Source: an uncultured Shimia sp.
Lineage (GTDB): Bacteria; Pseudomonadota; Alphaproteobacteria; Rhodobacterales; Rhodobacteraceae
DNA length: 64,000 nt
Direction: 5' to 3'
Assembly (NCBI GenBank): GCA_937897325.1
Contig: CALCOY010000021.1
Location: 1 to 64,000, forward strand
The notes under the pieces are model-generated. The model was not told the DNA's origin, did not search any database, and saw only the letters and a program-made list of their open reading frames with translations. Of this stretch, positions 50,032 to 59,170 are shown piece after piece; the stretch's first letter is position 1; the number at the start of each line of letters is the position of its first letter. Made by a program: the position numbers and the translations under genes.

Positions 50032-51135
50032 ATGCCAAACGCCGAGACCCTCACTGCTCATATGCAATCTGCGCCCTTCCCAAACGGGAAGGAGGGTGAC
50101 GGCGTCGATGTGCCTGAATGGATCCACCTGGTGCCGGTTGGCGCGGACGGGGTGATCAGCACACATGACGAAAGAGGACCCTATGTAGCGACCGACCTTC
50201 AGGCGGTGATTGAGGCCAGCATGGCTGCCAACGATCGCCTGCCGATCGATGAGAACCATGTCACTGACCACGGTGCCGGGACCGGCATGGCCGCGCCAGC
50301 ACGTGGATGGATTACCGAAATGGAGGCGCGCGCCGACGGCATTTGGGCGCGTGTCGAATGGACCAAGGCTGGCCGGGAGCTGGTGTCGGATCGCGCTTAT
50401 CGCGGGATCTCGCCAGTTATCGTTTCCACCGTCGACGAGCCCCACGAGCTGGTGGGCGTTCTTCGGGCCAGCCTGACCAACACCCCAAACATGCGTGGCA
50501 TGGTCACGCTTCACGAAAAGGAACCCCAGGCAATGGACTGGAAGAAGATGCTTATGGCCGAGCTGGGCCTCGCTGAAGGTGCCTCGGATGATGACATCAA
50601 GGCAGCGCTGAAGAAGGCGATGGCCGGTGGCAAGTCTGACCCCGAAATGCAGTCGACGATTGAGGCTGTTGGCAAGGTGGTCGGCTTTGATGCGGATGCC
50701 GAGGGCGCTGACCTGGTCAAAGCGGTACAGTCCGCGATTGCGAAGAAGCCCGAGGGCGACCAATCCGAGGTCATCGTGGCTCTTCAGGAAGAGGTCAAGG
50801 ATCTCGCTGGCAAGCTGAAGACCACCACCGAAACCCACGCCCGTCAGAAGGCTGAGGAGTTCGTTGATGGTGCGATCAAATTGGGTCGGCCGGGCGTGAA
50901 GCCAATGCGCGACACGTACATCACCGAACACATGCGCGATGCGAGCGGCACCGAAGCCCGCATCAACGCGATCCCCCCGCTTGCGCAATCCCACACAACA
51001 ACCCTTCCGCCTTCCACGGCGGGTGGGACCGAGGTCTCGCTGAACGAGGCCGAGATGTCCGTCGCCAAGGCGATGGGCAAAACCCCCGAGCAGTTTGCGG
51101 CCGAACGCGACGCCGCTGGCAAGAAGGAGAGCTGA
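50032..51135 (+). CDS. Head protease/scaffold (Mu gpI-like)
   Basis: 367 residues. The protease half (about 1-165) has PIDENHVTDHGAGTG, then ARGWITEMEARADGIW and VSDRAYRGISPVI, the Mu I pattern. After this a helical scaffold part (about 168-300) includes DLAGKLKTTTETHARQKAEE. A Met at residue 168 (ATG 50533) could start a separate scaffold protein, as gpZ in Mu. It matures the prohead and is cut out before DNA filling. Confidence 0.9.
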   Translation: MPNAETLTAHMQSAPFPNGKEGDGVDVPEWIHLVPVGADGVISTHDERGPYVATDLQAVIEASMAANDRLPIDENHVTDHGAGTGMAAPARGWITEMEARADGIWARVEWTKAGRELVSDRAYRGISPVIVSTVDEPHELVGVLRASLTNTPNMRGMVTLHEKEPQAMDWKKMLMAELGLAEGASDDDIKAALKKAMAGGKSDPEMQSTIEAVGKVVGFDADAEGADLVKAVQSAIAKKPEGDQSEVIVALQEEVKDLAGKLKTTTETHARQKAEEFVDGAIKLGRPGVKPMRDTYITEHMRDASGTEARINAIPPLAQSHTTTLPPSTAGGTEVSLNEAEMSVAKAMGKTPEQFAAERDAAGKKES

Positions 51136-51138
51136 TCA

Positions 51139-51576
51139 ATGGCTCCATTGACCAAGGGGCGGACGACGCCCGAATTCGCAGGTGATTTCCGCGAGCAGTC
51201 TGTCGCTGCGGGCGCTGTCATCTACACCGGCGCGATGCTCATGCGGAACGCAGCCGGGGATCTGCTGCCGGGCGCGGTTGCGGCCGGTGGCGTCGGTGTC
51301 GGTCGTGCCAATCATGACGTCAACAACACCGGCGGTGCGGCCGGTGATGTGACCGTTCGCTACAAGCGCGGCTGCTTCGGCTTCGCCAACGGGACTGGCG
51401 GGGATGAAATCACAAAGGCCGATATCGGCAACGTGTGCTTCATCCTGGATGACCAGACCGTCGCCCGCGTCGATGGCGGTGGCGCTCGTTCCCCTGCCGG
51501 CATCATCGACGATGTCGCCGGCGCAGTCGTTCACGTGCGCTTCGACGAGGCGCTGACCAAAGCCGCTGCGGCTTAA
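51139..51576 (+). CDS. DUF2190 capsid-associated protein
   Basis: 145 residues. Pattern VAAGAVIYTGAMLMRNAAGD, VGVGRANHDVNNTGGAAGDV, RYKRGCFGFANGTG fits DUF2190, beta-rich proteins that often decorate or stabilise the capsid. Lies between scaffold and major head genes. Confidence 0.82.
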   Translation: MAPLTKGRTTPEFAGDFREQSVAAGAVIYTGAMLMRNAAGDLLPGAVAAGGVGVGRANHDVNNTGGAAGDVTVRYKRGCFGFANGTGGDEITKADIGNVCFILDDQTVARVDGGGARSPAGIIDDVAGAVVHVRFDEALTKAAAA

Positions 51577-51587
51577 GGAGACCCGAA

Positions 51588-52481
51588 ATGCAGATCAACA
51601 CGCCAAACCTTGAGGAGCTGCGCAAGACCTTCAAGCGCGACTTCGACGGCGCTCTGGCCGCAGCTTCTTCCGAATGGTCGAAGATCGCGACTGAGGTCAG
51701 TTCGTCCACGTCGCAGAACGTATATGGCTGGCTGGGCAAGGTCCCCGGCATGCGCGAGTGGATCGGCCAACGTCAGCTGAATGCGATCATGGAGCATGAC
51801 TACACGCTCAAGAACAAGCCGTACGAAAGCACGGTGGTTGTTGATCGCGACGACATCGAGGACGACAACCTCGGCGTCTATTCTCCGTTGATGCGCGAGA
51901 TGGCTGAAGGGTCCGAGACGCATGTCGACGAGCTGGTCTTTGCCGCGCTCAAGGTGGGCAACCAAGAAGAGTGCTACGACGGCCAGGCTTTCTTTGACAC
52001 CGATCATCCAGTCATTCTTGAAGATGGCTCAACCGGCACGGTTTCCAACTATGCTGGTGGCTCCAACTCATTTTGGTGTTTGATGTCCACCCAACGGCAG
52101 ATCAAGCCGATCATTTACCAGAACCGCCGTGCTGCTGAATTCCAGGCAATGGACGATCCGACCGATCCTCATGTCTTTATAAACAAGGAGTTCGTTTACG
52201 GCACGGACGCACGTCGCGCTGCCGGGTATGCGTTCTGGCAAATGGCTTATGGTTCGCGACAGCCGTTGACCAGCGTCACCTACTGGGCGGCACGTACCGC
52301 GATCCGCACGATGAAGGGCGATCACGGTCGGCCCCTCGGTATTCGGCCCAACCTGCTCGTCGTCTCGCCAGACATGGAAGAGACGGCTCGTGAGCTGCTC
52401 ACCGCAGAACGCAACGCCGCTGGTGCGACCAACGTGGCTCGGAACACAGCCGAGTTGATGGTCACTGAGTGGCTGGCGTAA
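51588..52481 (+). CDS. Major head subunit (Mu gpT-like)
   Basis: 297 residues, with AAGGAG upstream. LRKTFKRDFDGALAAASSEW, YGWLGKVPGMREWIGQRQLN and YTLKNKPYESTVVVDRDDIE are typical of gpT. The HK97-like coat forms the icosahedral shell. CYDGQAFFDTDHPV and the RPNLLVVSPDMEETARELL end are also conserved. Confidence 0.95.
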   Translation: MQINTPNLEELRKTFKRDFDGALAAASSEWSKIATEVSSSTSQNVYGWLGKVPGMREWIGQRQLNAIMEHDYTLKNKPYESTVVVDRDDIEDDNLGVYSPLMREMAEGSETHVDELVFAALKVGNQEECYDGQAFFDTDHPVILEDGSTGTVSNYAGGSNSFWCLMSTQRQIKPIIYQNRRAAEFQAMDDPTDPHVFINKEFVYGTDARRAAGYAFWQMAYGSRQPLTSVTYWAARTAIRTMKGDHGRPLGIRPNLLVVSPDMEETARELLTAERNAAGATNVARNTAELMVTEWLA

Positions 52482-52495
52482 GGGAGGGCTGACCA

Positions 52496-53026
52496 TTGGC
52501 ACGTTCCCCAAAAAGCACAGCGAAGAAGACGGACGCAAAAGCGCCGTCTTCTGACGCCCCAAAGGGCGATAACGCCGATACCGATCTGAAGGCGCAGCTT
52601 GACGCCACGCAACTCAAACTGCACGCCGCCGACCAGGTGCAAGCCAAGCTCGACGAGCAACTGCAAAAAGCGCTTGCTGAGCGCGACACGGCCGAGCAGG
52701 ACAACGTCGCCCTCAAAAAGCTCTTGGAGACAGTGACCGCTCAGTTGGAGTTGGCGAAAGCCGAGGCTGCTGCTTCCAAAGACGATGTCCCTGAAGAGGG
52801 CGGTCTTCCGGACGGGAATGGTCACGAACGCGATGTGAATTTCGCGCGCGTCGTTGGTCCAAAGCGCGGCCGCTGGCGTGCCGGCACCGAGTTCGGACAG
52901 ACGCCGACCTTCATCGACGTGGCGGATGTCACTGAGGAGATGGCCGGTGCCATCAACGGCGACGACAAGCTGACCCTGACCGTGGTCACCGCTGAAGAGC
53001 GCGAAGCGGAGCTGAACTCCGACTGA
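52496..53026 (+). CDS. Coiled-coil virion protein (Mu gp35 position)
   Basis: 176 residues from TTG 52496, with GGGAGGG upstream. A Lys/Ala-rich N-terminus, a coiled coil (about 30-90), then a small folded domain: RAGTEFGQTPTFIDVADVTE, AGAINGDDKLTLTVVTAEE, similar to the small domain found near gp35 in Mu-like prophages. Function unknown; perhaps head-tail joining. Confidence 0.7.
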   Translation: MARSPKSTAKKTDAKAPSSDAPKGDNADTDLKAQLDATQLKLHAADQVQAKLDEQLQKALAERDTAEQDNVALKKLLETVTAQLELAKAEAAASKDDVPEEGGLPDGNGHERDVNFARVVGPKRGRWRAGTEFGQTPTFIDVADVTEEMAGAINGDDKLTLTVVTAEEREAELNSD

Positions 53027-53052
53027 CCTCTCGGCTTCCTGGTCTGTCGGTC

Positions 53053-53099
53053 GGCCGGGTGGCTCCGGTCCTTTCGGGTGGCGCCGCATTCGCCGCCCG
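53053..53099 (+). ncRNA. Two tandem hairpins in the gap before gp36
   Basis: GGCCGG-gtggct-CCGGTC (53053-53070, one GU pair) and CGGGTGGCG-ccgcatt-CGCCGCCCG (53075-53099, one GU pair). The second is a strong 9-base stem, but only GTTTGG follows, so it is a poor terminator. It may limit or stabilise the transcript between head and connector genes. Confidence 0.45.
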
Positions 53100-53128
53100 T
53101 TTGGCGACACACACAACAGGACGAGGCA

Positions 53129-53557
53129 ATGCCTTACACTTCACAACAGATCCTGATCGACCGGTACGGCGAGCATACGCTCGTCCAGGCCACCGATCGC
53201 GGTGATGTCGCCACTGGCACCGTCGACACAGACGTTGTTGATCGCGTCCTGATCGACACCGACGCAGTGATCGATGCGCATATCTCCGGCCGGTACCGGC
53301 TGCCTGTTGCGACGGTCCCTCCGCTGCTCGTGACGATCGCGAGCGAGATCGCGATCTACAAGCTTCACGTCTACGAGCCCGACCCGAAGCTGAAGGCGGA
53401 CTATGAGGCCGCAATGAAATCGCTCACTGCCATCAGTCTGGGCAACATTCGGTTGCCGATCGACGGGGTTGAGGCACCGCAGACGGGCAATTCCGGGGCC
53501 GAGTTCACCGACCGTGAGCGTCCATTCACCGAAACCAACCTAAAAGGCTTCATCTGA
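53129..53557 (+). CDS. Mu gp36-like protein (DUF1320)
   Basis: 142 residues from ATG 53129 (GAGG upstream); the frame opens at 53078. The pattern MPYTSQQILIDRYGEHTLVQ, DTDAVIDAHISGRYRLPVAT and PPLLVTIASEIAIYKL is clear DUF1320. It is a head-tail connector-type protein, one base overlapping the next gene. Confidence 0.9.
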   Translation: MPYTSQQILIDRYGEHTLVQATDRGDVATGTVDTDVVDRVLIDTDAVIDAHISGRYRLPVATVPPLLVTIASEIAIYKLHVYEPDPKLKADYEAAMKSLTAISLGNIRLPIDGVEAPQTGNSGAEFTDRERPFTETNLKGFI

Positions 53558-53997
53558 TGATGGCCGCGATCGAGACCCGGCTCGAGACGCAGATCCCCGC
53601 GTTGCAGGGGCGCGTCGGGACCGGCGGTGAGCTGGCGCGGATTGTTGACAACAACCATACTCCGCAGGCGCCCATGAGCGCATATCTCATTCCGCTGGGC
53701 CTGGCGCCGCGCGACCAGGGCAATGCGATGGCTGGCGCCTTTGATCAGATGGTGGACGAGACCATCGGCGTGATCCTGGTCTTCAGGGCCGCTGATGTCG
53801 GTAAGACCAGCAAGCATGTCGAACTGCAGGCCGCGATCATGGATGTCGCCCGTGCGCTTATGGGTTGGAGCCCAGACGAGGAAAACACTGTCGGTGTGTT
53901 TCGCCTTGCCGGCGGCAAGCTCATTCGCGCCCAGGGCGGCACCATCGTCTACGAGATCGATTTCGCAATCAGCGACCAACTGAGGATCTTCCCATGA
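53557..53997 (+). CDS. Mu gp37-like tail terminator (DUF1834)
   Basis: 146 residues. It has IETRLETQIPALQGRVGTGG, then AYLIPLGLAPRDQGNAMAGA and VDETIGVILVFRAADVG, the DUF1834 type. It caps the tail tube at the head side. Overlaps by ATGA a 42-residue gene. Confidence 0.85.
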   Translation: MMAAIETRLETQIPALQGRVGTGGELARIVDNNHTPQAPMSAYLIPLGLAPRDQGNAMAGAFDQMVDETIGVILVFRAADVGKTSKHVELQAAIMDVARALMGWSPDEENTVGVFRLAGGKLIRAQGGTIVYEIDFAISDQLRIFP

Positions 53998-54122
53998 CCA
54001 AACCAGTCCTTCCCGCTGCGGGCGGCTCATACGTGCGCCAGGACGACGGCTCCCTGAAGAAGGCAAGCCCCACACCGAAACCTCAAAAGGGCGGCAAGAA
54101 AGCCGCTGCGAAGGAGGCATAA
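53994..54122 (+). CDS. 42-residue basic protein (Mu gp38 position)
   Basis: Starts in the ATGA overlap with gp37 and ends just before the tail tube gene. Sequence VRQDDGSLKKASPTPKPQKG then poly-Lys/Ala. No family is certain, but a very short gene in this position is normal in Mu-like phages. Confidence 0.6.
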   Translation: MTKPVLPAAGGSYVRQDDGSLKKASPTPKPQKGGKKAAAKEA

Positions 54123-55052
54123 ATGCCCATCAAATGGCGTTCGAAGCTTATTCAATTCGTCCTGGAAACGACCTACGGAACCGATCCGGGTCCGGCTGCG
54201 GCCGACGTGGTCTTGGCCCAACAGGTCGAGCTGACCCCGATGGAAGGCAACGATGTCAGCCGGGAGATCGAGCTGCCCTATCTCGGCACGCAAGGCACGG
54301 TGCCCGCCGAGCTGCATGCCAAGATCGAGTTCCGGGTCGAGCTGGCGCCATCCGGTAGCGCTGGATTGGCCCCAGCATGGGGCAAGCTCTTGCGCGCCTG
54401 CGGCATGGCCGAGGTCATCAATGCCGGCACATCCGTGGTCTACAATCCGGTGACCGATGGTCACGAGAGCGCGTCGCTGCACGTCTACGTTGGTGAAACC
54501 CGCTGGGTCATGACCGGGGTGCGCGGAACCTGTTCTCTGGATCTGACCGCCCAGGCCAACCCATACATCGCGTTTGAATTCTGGGGGCTGTTCAGCCTGC
54601 CCAGCGAAGAGGTACGACCGGCGCCGGATTTCAGCGCCTGGCAGCGCCCGCAGATCGCCAGCACCCTCTTTACGCCGACCGTCTCTCTCGATGGTGTCGA
54701 CCTCGTCACGCGCCGCTTCATGCTTGATTTCGGGAACGCGGTCGAGCCGCGTTTCCTGATCGGCTCCGAGGGCATCCTGATCACCCAGAAGGAAGAGCAG
54801 ATCGAGATGACCGTCGAGGCGGTACCGCTGACCACCTACAATCCGTTCCAGGCCGCGCTGAACCAGGACGAAGTGGTTGTGCAGATCACCCACGGTACCG
54901 GGGCGGGCCGCATTTCCACGATCGACGTGCCCAAAGCCCAGATGCAGCGACCCGAAGGTCTCGAAAACGAGCAGGACATCGTCGAATGGCCGCTCAAGCT
55001 GGTTCCGGTTCCAACCAACGGGAACGACCAGTTCACCCTCACACTCACGTAA
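54123..55052 (+). CDS. Tail tube protein, siphovirus type
   Basis: 309 residues, with GAAGGAGG upstream. Beta-rich; RSKLIQFVLETTYGTDPGPA, LAPAWGKLLRACGMAEVINA and GVRGTCSLDLTAQANPYIAF are typical of tail tube proteins of B3-like and related siphophages. No tail sheath gene follows, so the tail should be non-contractile, unlike Mu. Confidence 0.82.
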   Translation: MPIKWRSKLIQFVLETTYGTDPGPAAADVVLAQQVELTPMEGNDVSREIELPYLGTQGTVPAELHAKIEFRVELAPSGSAGLAPAWGKLLRACGMAEVINAGTSVVYNPVTDGHESASLHVYVGETRWVMTGVRGTCSLDLTAQANPYIAFEFWGLFSLPSEEVRPAPDFSAWQRPQIASTLFTPTVSLDGVDLVTRRFMLDFGNAVEPRFLIGSEGILITQKEEQIEMTVEAVPLTTYNPFQAALNQDEVVVQITHGTGAGRISTIDVPKAQMQRPEGLENEQDIVEWPLKLVPVPTNGNDQFTLTLT

Positions 55053-55073
55053 CGCCAAGCCAAGGAAGCCCAC

Positions 55074-55406
55074 ATGTTCAAGGTAACGCACCGCCCCGTT
55101 TTCACCCGCACGATCAAGGTGCAGGTCCCGATCGATGACGACCGGTTCCGCGAAGAGACCTTCAAGGCCAAGTTCGAGGGCTTGCCGATGGACGATCTCG
55201 ACAGCTTCGAGGTGGACACCACAGACGGCATGAAAGCCCTTCTGATCCGTGTTGTTCAGGATCTCGAAGACGTGTGCGGCGACGATGACAAGGAAATCCC
55301 GTTCAGCGATCAGCTGCTGGCAGACGTGCTGAGCAACGCGGCTGCGCGTGGTGCGCTCTATTCCACCTATCTGGCCTCGATCTCGGGCTTGCGCACGGGA
55401 AACTGA
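55074..55406 (+). CDS. Tail assembly chaperone (G-type)
   Basis: 110 residues; AAGGA upstream. FKVTHRPVFTRTIKVQVPID, then FEGLPMDDLDSFEVDTTDG and VLSNAAARGALYSTYLAS, agree with G-type chaperones that coat the tape measure. It ends with AAC TGA, where a -1 frameshift site is placed. Confidence 0.8.
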   Translation: MFKVTHRPVFTRTIKVQVPIDDDRFREETFKAKFEGLPMDDLDSFEVDTTDGMKALLIRVVQDLEDVCGDDDKEIPFSDQLLADVLSNAAARGALYSTYLASISGLRTGN

Positions 55407-55780
55407 GATGGGCCGGGCGCGCATGGGCAGAAGGGACACTGTTCGAGCAACCTGGGCAAAAGCGCCCGGCCCGAGACGATGCGATCGCGGATGCCGAGCG
55501 GATGGGGATCGATCTTACCGTCGAGGATCTGGGGATCGAGGACGACGATCACGAGGGGATCTGGCCGGATCATGTCAGCGTGGTCGAAGCCTTCCTATCG
55601 GTTGCAACGCAATGGCGGATGGTCGGGCTGGCGGATGGCCGAAGCATGGCCACCGGGCTGGACTATGGGGGCGTCAAAGCCGGTCTCGAACTGGCTGAGA
55701 TCGAGGTCACGCCCGCGTTCTGGGCGGACCTTCAACTGATTGAGCTGGGCGCGCGTCGCGCCATGAACGAGAGAACCTGA
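55074..55780 (+). CDS. Tail assembly chaperone G-T fusion by -1 frameshift
   Basis: Ribosomes slipping back at G GGA AAC (55397-55403) avoid the TGA at 55404 and read GGG AAA CTG AGA on to the stop at 55780. The added 126 residues include QPGQKRPARDDAIADAERMG, then FLSVATQWRMVGLADGRSMA and TGLDYGGVKAGLELAEIEVT, the DUF1799 T-part. It has no good start codon of its own, which supports fusion. The G/GT ratio sets tail assembly in lambda-like phages. Ends one base into the tape measure start. Confidence 0.8.
55397..55403 (+). promoter_or_regulatory. Programmed -1 ribosomal frameshift site
   Basis: GGGAAAC read as G GGA AAC in the G frame, exactly the X-XXY-YYZ slippery form, with the stop codon next to it. 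Position at the junction of the two chaperone parts makes function very likely. Confidence 0.85.
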
Positions 55781-57831
55781 TGAGCTTGCGGCTATCGATC
55801 CTGATGCAATCCGACAACCGGCAAGCAAAGGCCGGCACGAAGGAGCTACGCAATGAGATCAAGGGCCTCGGGACCGAAGCGCGTGCCATGTCGACAAGCG
55901 CGTCCACAGCCGCGCGGGGTGTCGATGCGGTCGGTCGTGCCGCTGACGGCGCGGAGGCGCAGGTCCAGCAGCTGACTGCCGCGCAAATGGCGCAGGCAGC
56001 CGCGTCGAGGCAGGTAGCAAATGCAAACCGGGCGGCCGCCGGCAGCGTTGCGAACCTGACGGCTCAAGGCAATGACCTTCTCGTGATGGTGGCCTCCGGC
56101 CAAAGCCCTTGGCTTCTGGCGGCACAGCAAGGGACCCAGATCAATCAAGTGTTCACCCAGTTAGGCGGCGGCAAGGCAGCGTTGCGCGGGATTGGGCAGG
56201 CGGCTCTGGCGATGGTGAGCCCGCTTTCGCTGGCCACTTTGGCAACAATCGCGGGTGGTGCTGCGCTGATACAGTGGGCTACCAGTGCAAAGGAGGCCAA
56301 GGCGGAAGCGACTGCACTGGCGGAAGCTATGGAAGGCATCCGGCAAAGCACGCAGGAAGCCAGAGACGCTGTTGCCCTGTTCAACTCGGGTCTGCGAAGC
56401 CAAGAACAGCTAACCGTCATGCAGCAGATCCGCGCGATCGAGGCGGAGATCTCCACGCTCGAAGCGCAGCGTGACGCAAGATCCGGACGCAACGCCCAAG
56501 CCATTCAGTTCCGGATCAATGCGCGGCAGGCTGAGCTGCAATCGCTGCAACAGTTGATCGCAGAGAACAACACGGCCGTCAGCCAGGAAGAGCGGCTGCA
56601 GCGGATCCGGGAAAAGGCCAACGACGCCGCCCAACGGATCATCGCCAAAGCCGAAGCCGAGCGGCGCGCCCGGGAAGAAGCGCAGCAGACCCTGAACGTG
56701 CTGCAGAACCAGGCCGACATAAATCGGCTGATTGCGCAATACGGCGACGACAGCGTGCAGGTCACCCGCGAGCGCGTCCAGCAGGAACGTGAGGCCTTCC
56801 TTGAGCTGACCAACAGCCGCGACATGTCAGACCAGTTGAAGCAGCAGCTGATTGCGGCTTGGGACGCGGCCAATGGCGTGGCCTCGGTCGACATGGCTGG
56901 CAACATCAGTCTTGCCGCGAACGAAGCTGGTCGGCTCGCTGAAAACCTCGCACGTGCGATCGCCCTCAACCCGATCACGCCAGCGCAGCGGGACGAAGAT
57001 GCGGTTTTCGCCCAACCCGTTTTACAGGATGCATCTGGTCGTCAGAACCAGCGCGAAGCGGCCAGCAATTTTCAGCGGATCATTTCACGTGGTTCGAGCG
57101 GCGGCGGTGGTGGCGGGGGCGGGGGAGGCCGCACCGCCGAGGTGGACGCAACGCAACGCCTGATCGAAAAGCTGCAGACCGAGCTGGCCGTTCTGCAGGA
57201 AACCGACCCGGTCCAGAAGGAAATGCTGCGCAATCGGGTCGCTTTGAAAGATGCGACCGAAGCCGAAAAGGAGAAGATCTCGGATCTGATTTCGCAACGG
57301 ATCGCGGAGCAAGAAACACTTGAGCGGTCCAAGCGGATAGCTGAAGGCTATCAGTCCGCGTTGTCTGGGGGTTTGGATGCTCTGTTCGACAAGAGCAAGT
57401 CGACATCAGATGTCCTCAAGCAGCTGGTGCTGGATCTGCTGAAGGCCACGCTGCAGGCCGAGGCGTTCAACGCCGCAAGCTCCGGTGGGAGTGGCGGCGG
57501 AGGCGGTTTCTTGGGTCTTCTCGGAGGTCTCTTTGGTGGCGGCGGAGGCGGCAGTCGTGCGCCATCCGTCCAGTCGGTCTCGGCGAGTGCCCCAACGGCC
57601 GCCAATGTGCCATCGGCCCCGTCGATTGCAAAACGCAATCCAGCGGCCGCTGCGGGCCAAGGCTCGTCGGGCACGATGAACGTGAACATCAGTCTTGAAG
57701 GCGCACGGGGCAATCAAGAGATCGAACAGGCCTCGCAACGCGGCACGCAAAAGGCCCTTGAGATCTATGATAGAGAGGTTCTGCCCGGCCGCGTGACCCA
57801 GATCCAGCAGAACCCAAGAGCGGTGGGCTGA
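55780..57831 (+). CDS. Tail tape measure protein
   Basis: 683 residues. N-terminal region MSLRLSILMQSDNRQAKAGT with long coiled coils, the element NDLLVMVASGQSPWLLAAQQ then GTQINQVFTQLGG and a hydrophobic patch (about 135-165) are typical of the tape measure family. A Gly-rich linker (about 430-445) precedes the C-terminal third. Length predicts a tail of about 100 nm by the usual 0.15 nm per residue rule. Overlaps the next gene by one base. Confidence 0.9.
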   Translation: MSLRLSILMQSDNRQAKAGTKELRNEIKGLGTEARAMSTSASTAARGVDAVGRAADGAEAQVQQLTAAQMAQAAASRQVANANRAAAGSVANLTAQGNDLLVMVASGQSPWLLAAQQGTQINQVFTQLGGGKAALRGIGQAALAMVSPLSLATLATIAGGAALIQWATSAKEAKAEATALAEAMEGIRQSTQEARDAVALFNSGLRSQEQLTVMQQIRAIEAEISTLEAQRDARSGRNAQAIQFRINARQAELQSLQQLIAENNTAVSQEERLQRIREKANDAAQRIIAKAEAERRAREEAQQTLNVLQNQADINRLIAQYGDDSVQVTRERVQQEREAFLELTNSRDMSDQLKQQLIAAWDAANGVASVDMAGNISLAANEAGRLAENLARAIALNPITPAQRDEDAVFAQPVLQDASGRQNQREAASNFQRIISRGSSGGGGGGGGGGRTAEVDATQRLIEKLQTELAVLQETDPVQKEMLRNRVALKDATEAEKEKISDLISQRIAEQETLERSKRIAEGYQSALSGGLDALFDKSKSTSDVLKQLVLDLLKATLQAEAFNAASSGGSGGGGGFLGLLGGLFGGGGGGSRAPSVQSVSASAPTAANVPSAPSIAKRNPAAAAGQGSSGTMNVNISLEGARGNQEIEQASQRGTQKALEIYDREVLPGRVTQIQQNPRAVG

Positions 57832-58493
57832 TGTCTGTTCTGTCCTACCCATTGACCCCCGATCTTGTGCAAGAGCGACTTCCGATCGCGTCTCTGACAA
57901 TGTTTCGCACTCTTGGAGATGTCTACAGCCGCTCCGCAGGCGGTGAAGTCATAGTCGACAAGGTTGGCAACGACCTTTGGCAGGGACGCATCACGCTCGG
58001 CCGCATGACACCGAGAGAGGCCCAGGGCGCCGAGGCAATTGTCGAGGCGCTTAGAGGCCCAGCAAAACCCTTCATGGTTTATCCGGCGCAAGGGGCCTAT
58101 CCCGCTGCCGACCCAGATGGGTCTGCGCTGTCTGGCTTCTCACCCACTTTGAGGCTGGATCCCGCGCGTCTTGATGTCATGGCAATCCGCAACCTCCCGA
58201 TCGGCTACAAGCTGAGGACCGGCGACTATATCGGCCTGTCATACGGCAATCCCGTGCGTTACAGCATTCATCGTCTGGTAGGGAATGATGTGAGCTTCAT
58301 TCCATCGGTCAGCCGCACCGGACTATTCAGCGTAGCTCCGAACATGAGCCCGCTTATCACCGACAATCATCCTGTGACGCTGATCAAGCCCTCGATCAAG
58401 GCGATCATGATCCCCGACAGCTTCACGCCGGCATCAAAGGGCCGGTTCATCTCCGAAGGCCTGTCCTTCGATTTTATCCAAACGCTGAGGTAG
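57831..58493 (+). CDS. Minor tail protein (distal tail type, unassigned)
   Basis: 220 residues, beta-rich. Contains LTMFRTLGDVYSRSAGGEVI, then GNDLWQGRITLGRMTPREAQ. Position directly after the tape measure suggests the distal tail (Dit) ring. No family recognised by motif alone. Confidence 0.68.
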   Translation: MSVLSYPLTPDLVQERLPIASLTMFRTLGDVYSRSAGGEVIVDKVGNDLWQGRITLGRMTPREAQGAEAIVEALRGPAKPFMVYPAQGAYPAADPDGSALSGFSPTLRLDPARLDVMAIRNLPIGYKLRTGDYIGLSYGNPVRYSIHRLVGNDVSFIPSVSRTGLFSVAPNMSPLITDNHPVTLIKPSIKAIMIPDSFTPASKGRFISEGLSFDFIQTLR

Positions 58494-58495
58494 AC

Positions 58496-59170
58496 ATGCG
58501 CGCGCAAGTTCAAGCTATCACGAACAGGCTCAATGCACGCGACGGGCTCTACAACCAGCTGCTGGTCTGGATGGAGGCGCGCAACCGCGTGACCGATGCG
58601 ATCGAGACGGTCGGCTTCTGGACAGGTGCCGAGGATCGCGAATTCTCAGTCGGTGGCCAGACCCGCCTCTATCATGGTGCCGGCGCCATCATCGGGATCC
58701 CGCCGATGATCGCCCAAAAGGGGCTCCAAGTCCGCACGCACCGGATGACGGCTTCGCCGCTGGATGAGGAAGTCATCAAGGCGATCCGTCTCTACGATTT
58801 GCGGCTGCGCCCGGTTGAGATGCATGTCGCCTACTTCTCGCTGATCCCCGGCGCCCTGATCGCCGCTCCGCAGCGGGTGTTCAAAGGGCGTGTGTCGGCC
58901 GTGCGGATCATTCGGCCCGAATTGGACGGCGAGGCGTCCTGCGAGATCGCGATGCAAAGTGCTGCCTACAAGCTTAGTCGGCCGCTATCGATCACCAAGT
59001 CGGACAGTTCCCACCAGGCACGGCACCCCGGCGACAAGATCATGCAATACGCTGACGTCACGGGCGTGGTCGAGGTCGCGTGGGGTGAAGCTCGCGCGAC
59101 TGCGCCAACACCGACAGCACCGCCCAAAGCCCAACCAACAGGAACACGCCGTGTCGCCGAAGGCCGTTAG
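58496..59170 (+). CDS. Minor tail/baseplate hub protein (unassigned)
   Basis: 224 residues. RTHRMTASPLDEEVIKAIRL, YDLRLRPVEMHVAYFSLIPG and VFKGRVSAVRIIRPELDGEA resemble the DUF2163-like hub components seen in GTA and B3-type tails. The last 40 residues are Pro/Thr-rich and overlap the next gene by 20 bases. Confidence 0.7.
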   Translation: MRAQVQAITNRLNARDGLYNQLLVWMEARNRVTDAIETVGFWTGAEDREFSVGGQTRLYHGAGAIIGIPPMIAQKGLQVRTHRMTASPLDEEVIKAIRLYDLRLRPVEMHVAYFSLIPGALIAAPQRVFKGRVSAVRIIRPELDGEASCEIAMQSAAYKLSRPLSITKSDSSHQARHPGDKIMQYADVTGVVEVAWGEARATAPTPTAPPKAQPTGTRRVAEGR

